26,507 nt of DNA from CAZBWS01 sp964495705 (GTDB lineage: Bacteria; Pseudomonadota; Gammaproteobacteria; HTCC5015): the NCBI GenBank assembly GCA_964495705.1, contig CAZBWS010000029.1, positions 1 to 26,507 on the forward strand, in the 5' to 3' direction. Numbering within the stretch: position 1 is the stretch's first letter; the number at the start of each line of letters is the position of its first letter. The translations under genes were made by a program, and so were the position numbers. Shown here one piece after another: positions 6,060-14,183 of the stretch. Under the pieces are notes generated by a model. It saw only the letters and a list, made by a program, of their open reading frames with translations. It was not told where the DNA came from and did not search any database.

Positions 6060-7496
6060 TTACAGCATCTTAACACCTGCGATGATTTCGCCAATCGCTT
6101 TCTGTGCATCACCGTACAACATACGTGTGTTGTCGGCGTAGAATAGATGGTTTTCAACACCTGAGAAGCCCGTACCCTTACCACGCTTAATCACAATACA
6201 GTTCTTGGCGTTTTCAGCTTCAAGAATTGGCATGCCGTAGATCGGGCTGTCGGGGTTAGTCTTGGCGATGGGGTTAACCACGTCGTTGGCACCGATCACG
6301 ATAACAACGTCTGTGTTCGGGAACTCAGGGTTGATGTCGTCCATATCGACGATCAGGTCATAAGGCACGCCTGCTTCTGCTAACAGTACGTTCATGTGGC
6401 CCGGCATACGACCAGCAACTGGGTGAATAGCAAACTTAACGTCTACATCGCGCTCTTGCAGTAGTGCTGCTAGCTCCCACACCTTGTGTTGCGCTTGGGC
6501 TACAGCCATACCGTAACCTGGCACAATCACTACGCGGTTGGCATAAGCCATGGTGATCGCTGCATCATTACCGTCGGTCTCTTTCATAGAGCCAGATACT
6601 TCGCCACCTTCTGCTGCGCCACCAGTGGCGCCAAATTTCTTGAAGATGATCGCGAGGACTTTACGGTTCATCGCGCCAGCCATCATCATCGTTAGCATAG
6701 TACCTGCAGAGCCAACAACGACACCGGCAACGATCATGGCTGCGTTGTTCAGTACAACACCATCAAAGGCCATCGCTACACCTGTTAGGGCGTTAAATAG
6801 CGAGATCATTACTGGCATATCCGCACCGCCGATAGGCATTGCAACAGTGATACCTAGTAGCATTGCCAAAGCAAAGAAGACGCCAACAACCACTTGCATT
6901 TGCATATCCCACACTTGGAAGTTTATGCACATGTACACGCCAGCCGCGATGGTCGCTAGGAAGATCAATGCATTAAGCGGCTGAATCCAAGGGTACTGCC
7001 AGCTGCTTTTCACACGGCCGTCTAGCTTCGCCCAAGCGACTAGAGAGCCAGTGAATGCTAAGCCACCAATGAAGGCGCCAAAAGCGGCCATGGCTTGAGT
7101 GATTTCAGAATGGGCGTGCTGCTGCATGATCGCAATCGCTGCAACACAGGCTGCAGCACAACCACCTAGGCCGTTAAGCATGGCGACTAGCTGGGGCATA
7201 TCCGTCATTTGAACGGTTTTGGCCTTGCGGTAGGAGAATGCTCCGCCAATTGCGATAGCCAGGAAAATAAGACCCATATTCACGGTGAAGTTTTTAGGGA
7301 GTTCGCCGTTGCTTAGGTAGGTGCTTTCATTGGGGATGAAGGTGGCGAGTACCGCCATGCCCATACCAATACCTGCCCATAACATACCCTTGCGAGCCGT
7401 CGTTGGGGAGGACATGGCTCGCAGACCAAGAATGAATAGTACAGCAGATGCAAAGTACGAAAGTTGGATGATGGTATTGCCGATATCAAAACTCAT
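6060..7496 (-). CDS. pntB: NAD(P) transhydrogenase subunit beta
   Basis: Inner-membrane subunit of proton-translocating transhydrogenase, which uses proton-motive force to reduce NADP+ with NADH. 478 aa. Roughly residues 1-285 form the hydrophobic proton-channel domain (dII) with many helices. The NADP(H)-binding domain III follows, with PGYGMA (326-331), the HPVAGRMPGHMNVLLAEA stretch, GANDVVNP (402-409) and KRGKGTGFSG (437-446), all diagnostic. The ribosome binding site GAGGAT lies inside the last codons of pntAB, so translation is coupled. It is the last gene of a three-gene operon, followed by a strong terminator. Confidence 0.97.
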   Translation of the reverse strand: MSFDIGNTIIQLSYFASAVLFILGLRAMSSPTTARKGMLWAGIGMGMAVLATFIPNESTYLSNGELPKNFTVNMGLIFLAIAIGGAFSYRKAKTVQMTDMPQLVAMLNGLGGCAAACVAAIAIMQQHAHSEITQAMAAFGAFIGGLAFTGSLVAWAKLDGRVKSSWQYPWIQPLNALIFLATIAAGVYMCINFQVWDMQMQVVVGVFFALAMLLGITVAMPIGGADMPVMISLFNALTGVAMAFDGVVLNNAAMIVAGVVVGSAGTMLTMMMAGAMNRKVLAIIFKKFGATGGAAEGGEVSGSMKETDGNDAAITMAYANRVVIVPGYGMAVAQAQHKVWELAALLQERDVDVKFAIHPVAGRMPGHMNVLLAEAGVPYDLIVDMDDINPEFPNTDVVIVIGANDVVNPIAKTNPDSPIYGMPILEAENAKNCIVIKRGKGTGFSGVENHLFYADNTRMLYGDAQKAIGEIIAGVKML

Positions 7497-7498
7497 GG

Positions 7499-7792
7499 CT
7501 ACTTATCCTCTTTCTTCTTTTTAAACATTTCTAGCATGCGATCTGTTGCAGCATAGCCACCCACCGCGTTGGCTGTTGCCATCAATACACCCACAAAGCC
7601 AAGGGCTTGTTCGAGAGGGTTGTTAGCCGTGGCGAGTGCAATCATCGCACCGATGATAACTAGGCCAGAAACAAAGTTAGAACCTGACATCAAAGGGGTG
7701 TGCAAAATCACAGGAACCTTAGAGATGACTTCAAAACCAGCAATCGATGCCAGCATAAATATGTAGAGTGCTACAAAACCTTCGATAACCAT
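7499..7792 (-). CDS. pntAB: NAD(P) transhydrogenase subunit alpha part 2
   Basis: 97-aa membrane protein with three to four hydrophobic helices. It corresponds to the C-terminal membrane part of E. coli PntA, here a separate chain as in Rhodospirillum rubrum. ISKVPVILHTPLMSGSNFVSG and the Lys-rich tail are characteristic. It forms the proton channel with PntB. Its ATG lies one base after the pntAA stop, and its ribosome binding site (AGGAGC) is within the end of pntAA. Confidence 0.95.
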   Translation of the reverse strand: MVIEGFVALYIFMLASIAGFEVISKVPVILHTPLMSGSNFVSGLVIIGAMIALATANNPLEQALGFVGVLMATANAVGGYAATDRMLEMFKKKKEDK

Positions 7793-7793
7793 T

Positions 7794-8921
7794 TTAAGCT
7801 CCTAGTACCGATTTAACATGTGCGTGCTTTAGCTCGCCATCGCGAGTTAGGCAGGCGCCATCTAGAACTTCATCTTCCCAGTCAGGCTTTAGCTCGCCTT
7901 CTATTATGATTAGGTTAAGTAGGTTCAATAAATTCTTGGCGTACATTTCACTGGCGTGAACTGGAGACTGGCTAGCAATATTGCTAGGCCCGTCGATAGT
8001 AACGCCGCGATCTGTACGGATTGTCTTGCCAGCTTCCGTGAGCTCGCAGTTGCCGCCTGTGTCGGCGGCCATGTCAACCAAGACAGCGCCAGGTAGCATA
8101 TCCGCAACCATTTCTTTGGTAACGATTAGAGGGGCTGGACGACCTGGAAGTGCTGCTGTGGTGATGACCGCGTTGGCTGCTGCCACGTGCTTGGCTAAAA
8201 CCGCTGCCTGCTGGGCAACTTCTTCGTCAGTCAGTGCGCGCGCATAACCACCTTCGCCAGCGGCATTGACGCCGGTGTCGATGATCTTGGCGCCTAGGGA
8301 TTCAACCTGCTCTTTCGCGTCAGGGCGAATGTCGTAAGCTTCAACGATAGCCCCTAGGCGCTTCGCCGTTGCGATAGCTTGCAAGCCGGCAACACCTGCG
8401 CCAATAACCACAACCTTAGCGGGGCGAATGGTGCCCGCCGCCGTGGTTAGCATTGGGAAATAACCGGGGGCAAGTTCAGCTGCTTTGATCGCGCACTTAT
8501 AACCCGCAAGACCAGCTTGAGAGGATAGGGCGTCCATGGCTTGGGCGCGAGAGATACGCGGAACCAATTCCATGGCTAGACTGGTCGCCTTAGAGGCGGT
8601 AAGGGCATTGACTACTTCTGCATTGCGGTAAGGGTCAATAAAGCCAATATAGAGCTGACCGGCTTTTAGCTTAGCCACTTCTTCCAAAGTAGGTGGCTGA
8701 ACTTTTAGGATAACGTCGGCCTGTTCGATAACCGCGTCGGCACCGTCTAATAAGGTTGCGTCAGCATAAGACTCGTCTAAAAAGTGGGCTGATTCGCCAG
8801 CTCCCTTCTGTAGGATGACTTCTACGCCAGATTTGGCTAGCTTAGAAACCACCGTGGGATCTAGCGCTACACGCTGTTCGCCTTCGAATACTTCTTTGAG
8901 TACTCCAATCTTAATAGGCAT
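7794..8921 (-). CDS. pntAA: NAD(P) transhydrogenase subunit alpha part 1
   Basis: Soluble NAD(H)-binding domain I of the transhydrogenase, 375 aa, related to alanine dehydrogenase. The N-terminal half contains the conserved RISRAQAMDALSSQA (122-136). The Rossmann motif GAGVAG (174-179) is followed by the acidic YDIRP (196-200) that selects NAD. The C-terminus ends without membrane helices, confirming the split three-subunit form. GAGAGG lies upstream of the ATG at 8921. First gene of the pnt operon; its leader holds a small hairpin (8967-8986). Divergent from hemH. Confidence 0.96.
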   Translation of the reverse strand: MPIKIGVLKEVFEGEQRVALDPTVVSKLAKSGVEVILQKGAGESAHFLDESYADATLLDGADAVIEQADVILKVQPPTLEEVAKLKAGQLYIGFIDPYRNAEVVNALTASKATSLAMELVPRISRAQAMDALSSQAGLAGYKCAIKAAELAPGYFPMLTTAAGTIRPAKVVVIGAGVAGLQAIATAKRLGAIVEAYDIRPDAKEQVESLGAKIIDTGVNAAGEGGYARALTDEEVAQQAAVLAKHVAAANAVITTAALPGRPAPLIVTKEMVADMLPGAVLVDMAADTGGNCELTEAGKTIRTDRGVTIDGPSNIASQSPVHASEMYAKNLLNLLNLIIIEGELKPDWEDEVLDGACLTRDGELKHAHVKSVLGA

Positions 8922-8966
8922 GTGCTTACCTCTCTAATCGCCGTGCCAAAACACCGCGTGGTTGGG

Positions 8967-8986
8967 GCTGCATTTATCAATGCAGC
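8967..8986 (-). promoter_or_regulatory. Hairpin in the pntAA leader region
   Basis: GCTGCATT (8967-8974), loop TATC, AATGCAGC (8979-8986): a perfect 8-bp stem about 46 bases upstream of the pntAA start. No T-tract follows on the minus strand, so it is not an obvious terminator; it could be an operator dyad or an mRNA-stabilising stem. Confidence 0.4.
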
Positions 8987-9209
8987 GAGAAACAGAATAG
9001 GCCATATGTAGCCTAGTCTAGAATTTAAATTGATCAAACGTGGCGCATCATAGCCGATTGCACACTATGAATAAATCATTTGGCTATGCAAATTTATTAT
9101 TGTACCTATTAATAATGGCAATAGCGCCTAAAGCGACTGCTTTGCAAATAGGGCTAGCAGCTGTGCAAATGAGGTGGTAGATTGCCCAGCAAATAGTTGG
9201 GTGTAAGCG

Positions 9210-10277
9210 ATGAATACAAAGAAAGATCAGGCAAAAACTGGCATTATGCTGGTGAATTTAGGCTCTCCACAGGCTCCAGAAGCAGGGCCGGTAAGGCGCT
9301 TTTTGCGCGAATTTTTATCCGATACTCGCGTGGTCGAGATCCCCAAATTCGTGTGGTTCTTTATCCTCAATTGTATTGTTTTGGTGGTTCGCCCGAAAAA
9401 ATCGGCTAAAGCCTATAAAAAAGTCTGGCTAGAAGAGTTCGGTTCACCCCTAATCCATTACACAAAGTTGCAAGCCAGCGCAGTAAAAGCGCAGCTAGAT
9501 ACCCATGTGGAGGGCGATGTTCAGGTAGAGGCAGCAATGCGCTACGGCCAGCCATCCATGTCTAGTGTGGTTGAGCGTTTCCATCAGGAGGGTGTGGAGC
9601 AGATTCTCGTATTGCCCATGTACCCACAATATTCTGCGACCACGACGGCAACGGTATTTGATGAAATGGGTCGTATTTTAGCGGGTATGCGCAACCAGCC
9701 TGCGGTGCGCTATATCAAGGACTACCACGACTGCGAATACTATATACAAGCCATGGCCAAGCATATTCGCCAGTATTGGCAGGCAAACGGCAAGGGCGAC
9801 AAGCTGCTATTGTCTTTCCACGGTATTCCCCAACGCTGTGTTAACAAGGGTGACCCCTATGCAGATCAGTGTCGGCAAACGGCTCGCCTGCTGGCGGATG
9901 AATTACTGTTGTCAGAAGATGAATGGTTGCTGACCTTCCAGTCACGCTTTGGTGCTGAGGAGTGGTTGCAGCCCTATACATCGGAAGTACTTGAGGACTT
10001 GGGCGAAGACGGTTTGGGTCGTTTAGATGTATTTTGCCCCGGCTTTTCCTCTGATTGCTTAGAGACCCTTGAAGAAATTGCCATCGAAGGGCGTGAAGAG
10101 TTCTTAGATGAAGGGGGCAAAGATTTTCACTATATCCCCGCCTTGAATGCGGAGCCCGCACACATCAACTCACTATTACAGTTGGTAGAAGATAACTTAC
10201 ATGGCTGGGAGCAGTTTATCGAAGAAGATAGCCGCAACCCCATACAGAAAATATTTAATAGAGTCGCTGGGCGCTAA
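9210..10277 (+). CDS. hemH: Ferrochelatase
   Basis: Inserts Fe2+ into protoporphyrin IX, the last step of protoheme synthesis. 355 aa, normal length. Conserved features are GIMLVNLGSP (11-20), FLSDTRVVEIP (35-45), LPMYPQYSATT (135-145), LLSFHGIP (200-207, with catalytic His204) and FCPGFSSDCLETLEEI (275-290, with acidic Glu287). Residues 46-62 (KFVWFFILNCIVLVV) fit the membrane-association region of bacterial and mitochondrial enzymes. No CxxC iron-sulfur cluster tail is seen. The ribosome binding site is weak. The TAA stop directly abuts the ATG of the CinA-like gene, so the two are probably one operon. The heme-requiring katB lies elsewhere in the window. Confidence 0.96.
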   Translation: MNTKKDQAKTGIMLVNLGSPQAPEAGPVRRFLREFLSDTRVVEIPKFVWFFILNCIVLVVRPKKSAKAYKKVWLEEFGSPLIHYTKLQASAVKAQLDTHVEGDVQVEAAMRYGQPSMSSVVERFHQEGVEQILVLPMYPQYSATTTATVFDEMGRILAGMRNQPAVRYIKDYHDCEYYIQAMAKHIRQYWQANGKGDKLLLSFHGIPQRCVNKGDPYADQCRQTARLLADELLLSEDEWLLTFQSRFGAEEWLQPYTSEVLEDLGEDGLGRLDVFCPGFSSDCLETLEEIAIEGREEFLDEGGKDFHYIPALNAEPAHINSLLQLVEDNLHGWEQFIEEDSRNPIQKIFNRVAGR

Positions 10278-10973
10278 ATGTCAGGCTTTGGCCTTATTGT
10301 TATAGGTGATGAAGTGCTCTCTGGGCAAGTGCAAGATCAGCATGTGCCCAGTACGATTACACTGCTGAAAGAATACTCCCAGTCGCTAAAGTGGGTGCGC
10401 TATGTGGGGGATGAGTTTGAACCCCTAGTCGCAGTGCTAAAAGACAGTTTTGCCAGTGGCGACACAGTGTTAGTGACGGGGGGTATTGGTGCAACGCCCG
10501 ATGATCGTACTCGCCTCGCCGCAGCAACGGCTCTAGGCTTGGAGCTACAGCCCCATGCCGATGGTGTTGCCATATTGAACGAAAAATACGGCGACGACAT
10601 TTATCCTAATCGCATCCAGCTGGTGAGCTTTCCCGAGGGCGCCGAGCTAATTCCCAATCCCGTAAATCGTATTCCCGGCTTTAGTATTGCAGGGCATCAC
10701 TTCGTCCCCGGCTTCCCGCGCATGGCGGGGCCCATGCTGGCCTGGGTGATGCAGCAGTACTATGCGGATAGGCCGCCCAGTTTACTGTTAGAGAAGCACA
10801 TGAAGGTGTTCAATAGCTACGAGAGCCAGTTCACCCCCTTGCTAGAACAGCTAGAATCAGACTATCCGCATATCAACACCTTTAGCTTGCCGTCGACTAA
10901 GGAGGGGGAGCCTTGGGTGGATTTGGGAGTTAAGGGTAAGGATCAGGCGAGTTTGTTGGAGGCTTTTGAGTGG
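10278..10973 (+). CDS. CinA-like molybdopterin-binding domain protein, 3' end in gap
   Basis: 232 codons are visible before the N run. The N-terminal MoCF/CinA fold is clear: GFGLIVIGDEVLSGQVQD (3-20) and TGGIGATPDD followed by RTR (about 68-80), matching the MoaB/CinA signature. This stand-alone domain in gammaproteobacteria is often labelled competence/damage-inducible protein A or molybdopterin-binding protein; the true substrate is uncertain. In CinA proper, related domains act on ADP-ribose or NMN. The gene starts immediately after the hemH stop (TAAATG), so translation is coupled. Two copies of the DUS-like decamer lie near its end in opposite orientation. The C-terminus cannot be read. 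Confidence 0.85.
10762..10771 (+). repeat. DUS-like decamer ATGCGGATAG, copy 3
   Basis: Exact copy followed by GCCG, in the CinA-like gene, where it reads Y-A-D-R-P. It is paired with an inverted copy 100 bp downstream. Confidence 0.7.
10862..10871 (-). repeat. DUS-like decamer ATGCGGATAG, copy 4
   Basis: Exact copy on the minus strand, followed there by TCTGA; in the CinA-like gene it encodes Y-P-H. Confidence 0.7.
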
Positions 10974-11073
10974 NNNNNNNNNNNNNNNNNNNNNNNNNNN
11001 NNNNNNNNNNNNNNNNNNNNNNNNNNNNNNNNNNNNNNNNNNNNNNNNNNNNNNNNNNNNNNNNNNNNNNNNN
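10974..11073. other. Assembly gap of 100 Ns
   Basis: A run of exactly 100 unknown bases, the usual placeholder for a scaffold join of unknown length. The genes on both sides converge into it and both lack their 3' ends. Confidence 0.98.
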
Positions 11074-11864
11074 CGGGGGTACATGAAGATTCCGCCACGA
11101 GATAGTACTCGATAGATTTCTGCCACCATGGAAGCAATCCAGCGCATATTGAAGTTTTTACCGCGTGGGCCTTCAACACCTGTTAGCAGGTCTTCGATGT
11201 AGTTCTGCATGGGCTGGTGCCAGTGGCGCTGGTTGGAGGAGTTGATGGCGTATTCCTGGGTTTCCTTAGGCACTTCCATCTTGTTGTCGATCAGAATGAA
11301 CTGCTCGCTGTCGGGGTCTAGGGTAAAGCAGTGTGAGCCGTTACCGAAGGTAATAACCAACATAGTGGCAGGGCCGAATAGGCAGAAGCCCGCAGCCACT
11401 TGCTCGGTGCCAGGCTGCAGAAAGTCTTCGTTGACGATAGGAGCAGTTTTCTTCGGTGCAGGTAGCACAGAGAAGATAGTACCTACCGACATATTGATAT
11501 CGATGTTAGATGAGCCGTCTAAGGGATCAAATACTAATAGGTAGCGCCCGTGTGGCTCGCCTTTAGGTGCGGGTAGGCAGTCTTCCATTTCTTCGGATGC
11601 CATGCCTGCAAGCAAATTGGTCTTCTGCATGTGATCGATCAATATGTCGTTGGTGATCACGTCTAGTTTTTTCTGTTCTTCGCCCTGTACATTGACGTGG
11701 CCTTCTGCGCCCAATACGTCTAGCAAGCCGCCGCGTTGTACATTGTAGCCAATGACTTTACAGGCAGCGGCGGTTTCAACCAGCACTTGCTCTAGGTCGC
11801 CGGGGATGAGTCCGTCTTCGTGGGCTTGGGCTAGAAATTCTTTCAGGCTGGGACCAGTTTGCAT
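11074..11864 (-). CDS. fbp: Fructose-1,6-bisphosphatase class I, C-terminus in gap
   Basis: Gluconeogenic phosphatase removing the 1-phosphate of fructose 1,6-bisphosphate. About 263 N-terminal residues are readable out of the roughly 335 expected. Metal-site residues are ASEEMED (89-95) and the signature DPLDGSSN (113-120). The substrate-binding NSSNQRHW and the later FNMRWIASMVAE and RGGIFMYP are also conserved, the last ending at the gap. The start at 11864 has a clear AGGA 7 bases upstream. The active-site metal and substrate loops are intact, so the truncation is an assembly effect rather than a mutation. Confidence 0.95.
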
Positions 11865-11953
11865 GGTGTTTCCTAATTTAGTGCTGAGTTGAGAGCGTTA
11901 TGGCGCGGATGATAGCAAAAACCTGAGCGCGAATCCTCTTTATGACGTTTTTT

Positions 11954-12958
11954 TTACGGGCTTTTGGGTAATGTTGCGCCTTTGCAGTGCAAAACAGGGC
12001 AATCAATGGGTGAATCGGTCGATATAGGCTGGGGAGGGTGTTTTTTTGTATCGCTCAAATGACGGTTCTGGGGGGCGAGTGCTAGGCCGCAGGCTAAGCT
12101 GTTTTGGTATAGGTTGTGGCAGCCCAATTCGGCCGCAGTGTAGGCTAGGTTATTGTAATAGCCAGGGTCGGGTTCTAACTCCGCAGCACGCAAAAAGCCT
12201 TTTAATGCGGATAGTCTGCCAGCCGCGCTACTATCTTCTTGGTAGATGGCGTTGGCCAAGCTGAACCAGCCTAAGCTGTTTTCGGGCCAATGCTTGGCAA
12301 CGGAATAGTAGGCGCTGCTGGGGATGGGGCGCTGCTGCGTGCTGTCGAGCTCAAAGAGTGCTTCTAGAAGGCTATCCGCATTGCCGCTGACTTGTAGTGT
12401 TTTATCGTTGGGGTTGAGCGCGGTAATACCCCAGTTATTGCTGCGCCGCCAGGTGCGCTCGAAAGTCCCTAGGCTGAGACGATATTGCTGGCGGTCCCCC
12501 GTATGTAGAATAAGCTGTCCAGCGGGAATGTCGTAACCCACGACTACGGCATAGTGCCAGCGCGGCCACCAGGTAAAGCCTAAGTTTTGCAGAACAAGCA
12601 CAGGATTGCCTAGCTCTACTTCCTTGAGCAATGCGTTCAGTGTGCTGGGGATTTGGTAGGCAATCAAGCCCTCTTGGCGTATATAGGCTTTTAACTCAGA
12701 TTGCAGTGTGCCCTTGCGCCCTGGTAAATAGATAGAGCTAGCAATGACTTGTTGCTCCGCCTGTAACCCTTGGTATTGTAGCAACATGCTGACCGTTGCA
12801 GGGCCACAATAGTAGGGGTCTTGGGGGACAAAGGGGACATCTAGCAATACCCGTGCAGGCTCGGGAGGGTTTTGTTTAAGGCGTTTAGTTTGTAGGGGAG
12901 TACACGCGGCCAAGGCACAAAAAAGCAGCACAAGTGCTGCTTTTTTTACTGTCTTCAT
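11954..12958 (-). CDS. PA2778-family lipoprotein, C39-like peptidase with TPR
   Basis: 334-aa predicted lipoprotein (signal with lipobox LAAC, Cys19). The N-terminal half is a C39-like papain-fold domain: QDPYYCGPATVSMLL gives catalytic Cys51, and RWHYAVVVGYD gives His135, with LHTGD (151-155) as a candidate for the third residue. Residues about 205-290 contain TPR-like helices (SLGWFSLANAIY, then GYYNNLAYTAAELG). The family, named after Pseudomonas PA2778, lies in a conserved pair with PA2779-like genes, as here (upstream, 17 bases away). No function is established; a role in processing a secreted peptide or in envelope maturation is only an inference. Two DUS-like decamers lie in the gene. 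Confidence 0.85.
   Translation of the reverse strand: MKTVKKAALVLLFCALAACTPLQTKRLKQNPPEPARVLLDVPFVPQDPYYCGPATVSMLLQYQGLQAEQQVIASSIYLPGRKGTLQSELKAYIRQEGLIAYQIPSTLNALLKEVELGNPVLVLQNLGFTWWPRWHYAVVVGYDIPAGQLILHTGDRQQYRLSLGTFERTWRRSNNWGITALNPNDKTLQVSGNADSLLEALFELDSTQQRPIPSSAYYSVAKHWPENSLGWFSLANAIYQEDSSAAGRLSALKGFLRAAELEPDPGYYNNLAYTAAELGCHNLYQNSLACGLALAPQNRHLSDTKKHPPQPISTDSPIDCPVLHCKGATLPKSP
12205..12214 (+). repeat. DUS-like decamer ATGCGGATAG, copy 5
   Basis: Exact copy followed by TCTGCC, in the PA2778-like gene (coding sense R-L-S-A-L). An inverted partner lies 167 bp away. Confidence 0.7.
12372..12381 (-). repeat. DUS-like decamer ATGCGGATAG, copy 6
   Basis: Exact copy on the minus strand, followed there by CCTTC, in the PA2778-like gene, reading N-A-D-S-L. 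Confidence 0.7.
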
Positions 12959-12975
12959 AGCTGCCGGCGCCTTAC

Positions 12976-13332
12976 TTATTCAGGGCCTTTGATAAAAGGG
13001 AATAGGTCTGTATAGCCTAGGGAATCAGAGACGGCAACAATTGCAAAACCAATGATAATAAAGGTCACAAAACTGCCTCCCGCTGGGGCATTATCAATTT
13101 GATCTGCTAAGTTGCTCAGCTCGCTGTGGCTAAGGCGCTGGATGCGTGCCTGTGCTGCAGTGCGGCTAACACCTTGAGCCTGCATTGCTTGAATTAAAGC
13201 GGGTGTATCCAGTTGCTGAGAAATTGTTCCACGCAGGGTTTCTAAATGACGGTCTTGGTTACTCAGCATGCCGGCGTTGGCGCTGGCAAGAGTGAACAAG
13301 GCAATGATGGCAACAGTGATTTTCTTCAGCAT
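12976..13332 (-). CDS. PA2779-family small membrane protein
   Basis: 118 aa with a signal peptide (cleavage near SANAG, residue 20), a helical periplasmic part (about 25-85) and a hydrophobic helix (GSFVTFIIIGFAIVAVSD) near the C-terminus. Size, topology and pairing with the PA2778-like peptidase match the PA2779 family, whose function is unknown. The 17-base spacing indicates one transcript, with this gene first. It could be the substrate or membrane anchor of the neighbouring peptidase; nothing in the sequence proves either. Confidence 0.8.
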   Translation of the reverse strand: MLKKITVAIIALFTLASANAGMLSNQDRHLETLRGTISQQLDTPALIQAMQAQGVSRTAAQARIQRLSHSELSNLADQIDNAPAGGSFVTFIIIGFAIVAVSDSLGYTDLFPFIKGPE

Positions 13333-13555
13333 ACTTTTTTTCCAATCGTTACAAATAGCAGTGATTTAATTTTATGAGTGTAAACCAAAAAGGCATTGTG
13401 AAACATGCTCTTTTTAGCCTCATACTCCCTTGTTGAGAAAAAATCGGTCTTAAGAATGCGAATAAGCGCGTGAAAAAGGTGTATTCACTCATGTTTTGTG
13501 GTGAACTTCATTTCATTCCTGTAGCCATAGGTTGCATCAAGTAATAGGGTTTAAT
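13333..13555. other. Divergent intergenic region
   Basis: 223 bp between the PA2779-like gene and the FecR-domain gene. It must contain both promoters. I see no RNA gene, repeat or strong hairpin, and no -35/-10 pair I would defend. Confidence 0.4.
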
Positions 13556-14173
13556 ATGTGTGAGCATAAGCAAGATAGACGTGAGTTTCTTATTTCCGCC
13601 TTGGCAACAGGTTCTCTAGCGGCATTGCCAGGTTTGGGACAGGCGGCGGGCAGCCGACAGATTAGTGACTTGCAAGGGCAGGTTTCTATTAATGGTCGTC
13701 AGGCCAACAGATTCAGTGCTATCCGCCCTGGGGATGTTGTGAAAACGGGGCGCAATAGTAAGCTTGTATTTGTTGTTGGTGAAGACGCGATTATGTTGCG
13801 CAGCAATAGTCGCCTCATATTACAAAGTGAAAACCGCTTAGTCAGCGGTCTACGTTTGCTCACTGGGGCGATGATGGCGGTATTTGCCCCAGGCAAGAAA
13901 ACCATATCGACCACTACCGCGACTGCAGGTATACAAGGAACGGGTGTTTACGTGGAAGCGCGGCCAGAAGAGACTTACTTCTGCACCTGTTATGGTGCAG
14001 TGCAGTTAGAGGAGTCCACTGGTACGCAGCCAGGTGAGCTGGTTAAAGCGAGTCATCACTCGGCACGCTATGTTAGCCAAGGACAGCCCTTGCGAGAGGC
14101 GCCATTGGAAAACCATGAAGATATCGAGCTGGAGTTGCTAGAGTCCCTCGTTGGTCGAGCAGTGCCTTTCTAA
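13556..14173 (+). CDS. Tat-exported FecR-domain protein
   Basis: 205 aa from ATG 13556, chosen because AGGG lies about seven bases upstream and because it places the twin-arginine motif DRREFLISAL (7-16) at the N-terminus; an earlier TTG (13532) adds nine residues. A Tat signal with cleavage near GQA (about residue 30) predicts periplasmic export in a folded state. The mature part is FecR-like: FSAIRPGDVVKTGRNSKLVF followed by the beta-rich ILQSENRL region and TTTATAGIQGTGVYVEA, typical of FecR-domain proteins. FCTCYG could bind a metal or cofactor, which might explain Tat rather than Sec export. No sigma factor or TonB receptor is adjacent, so a classical FecIRA system is unlikely. Function unknown. 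Confidence 0.8.
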   Translation: MCEHKQDRREFLISALATGSLAALPGLGQAAGSRQISDLQGQVSINGRQANRFSAIRPGDVVKTGRNSKLVFVVGEDAIMLRSNSRLILQSENRLVSGLRLLTGAMMAVFAPGKKTISTTTATAGIQGTGVYVEARPEETYFCTCYGAVQLEESTGTQPGELVKASHHSARYVSQGQPLREAPLENHEDIELELLESLVGRAVPF

Positions 14174-14183
14174 GCTATTCGCT

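Noticed and set aside
10974..11073. Continuous ORFs reading across the N run
   Set aside because: Unknown bases give no coding evidence; fbp and the CinA-like gene are on opposite strands and both stop being readable at the gap.
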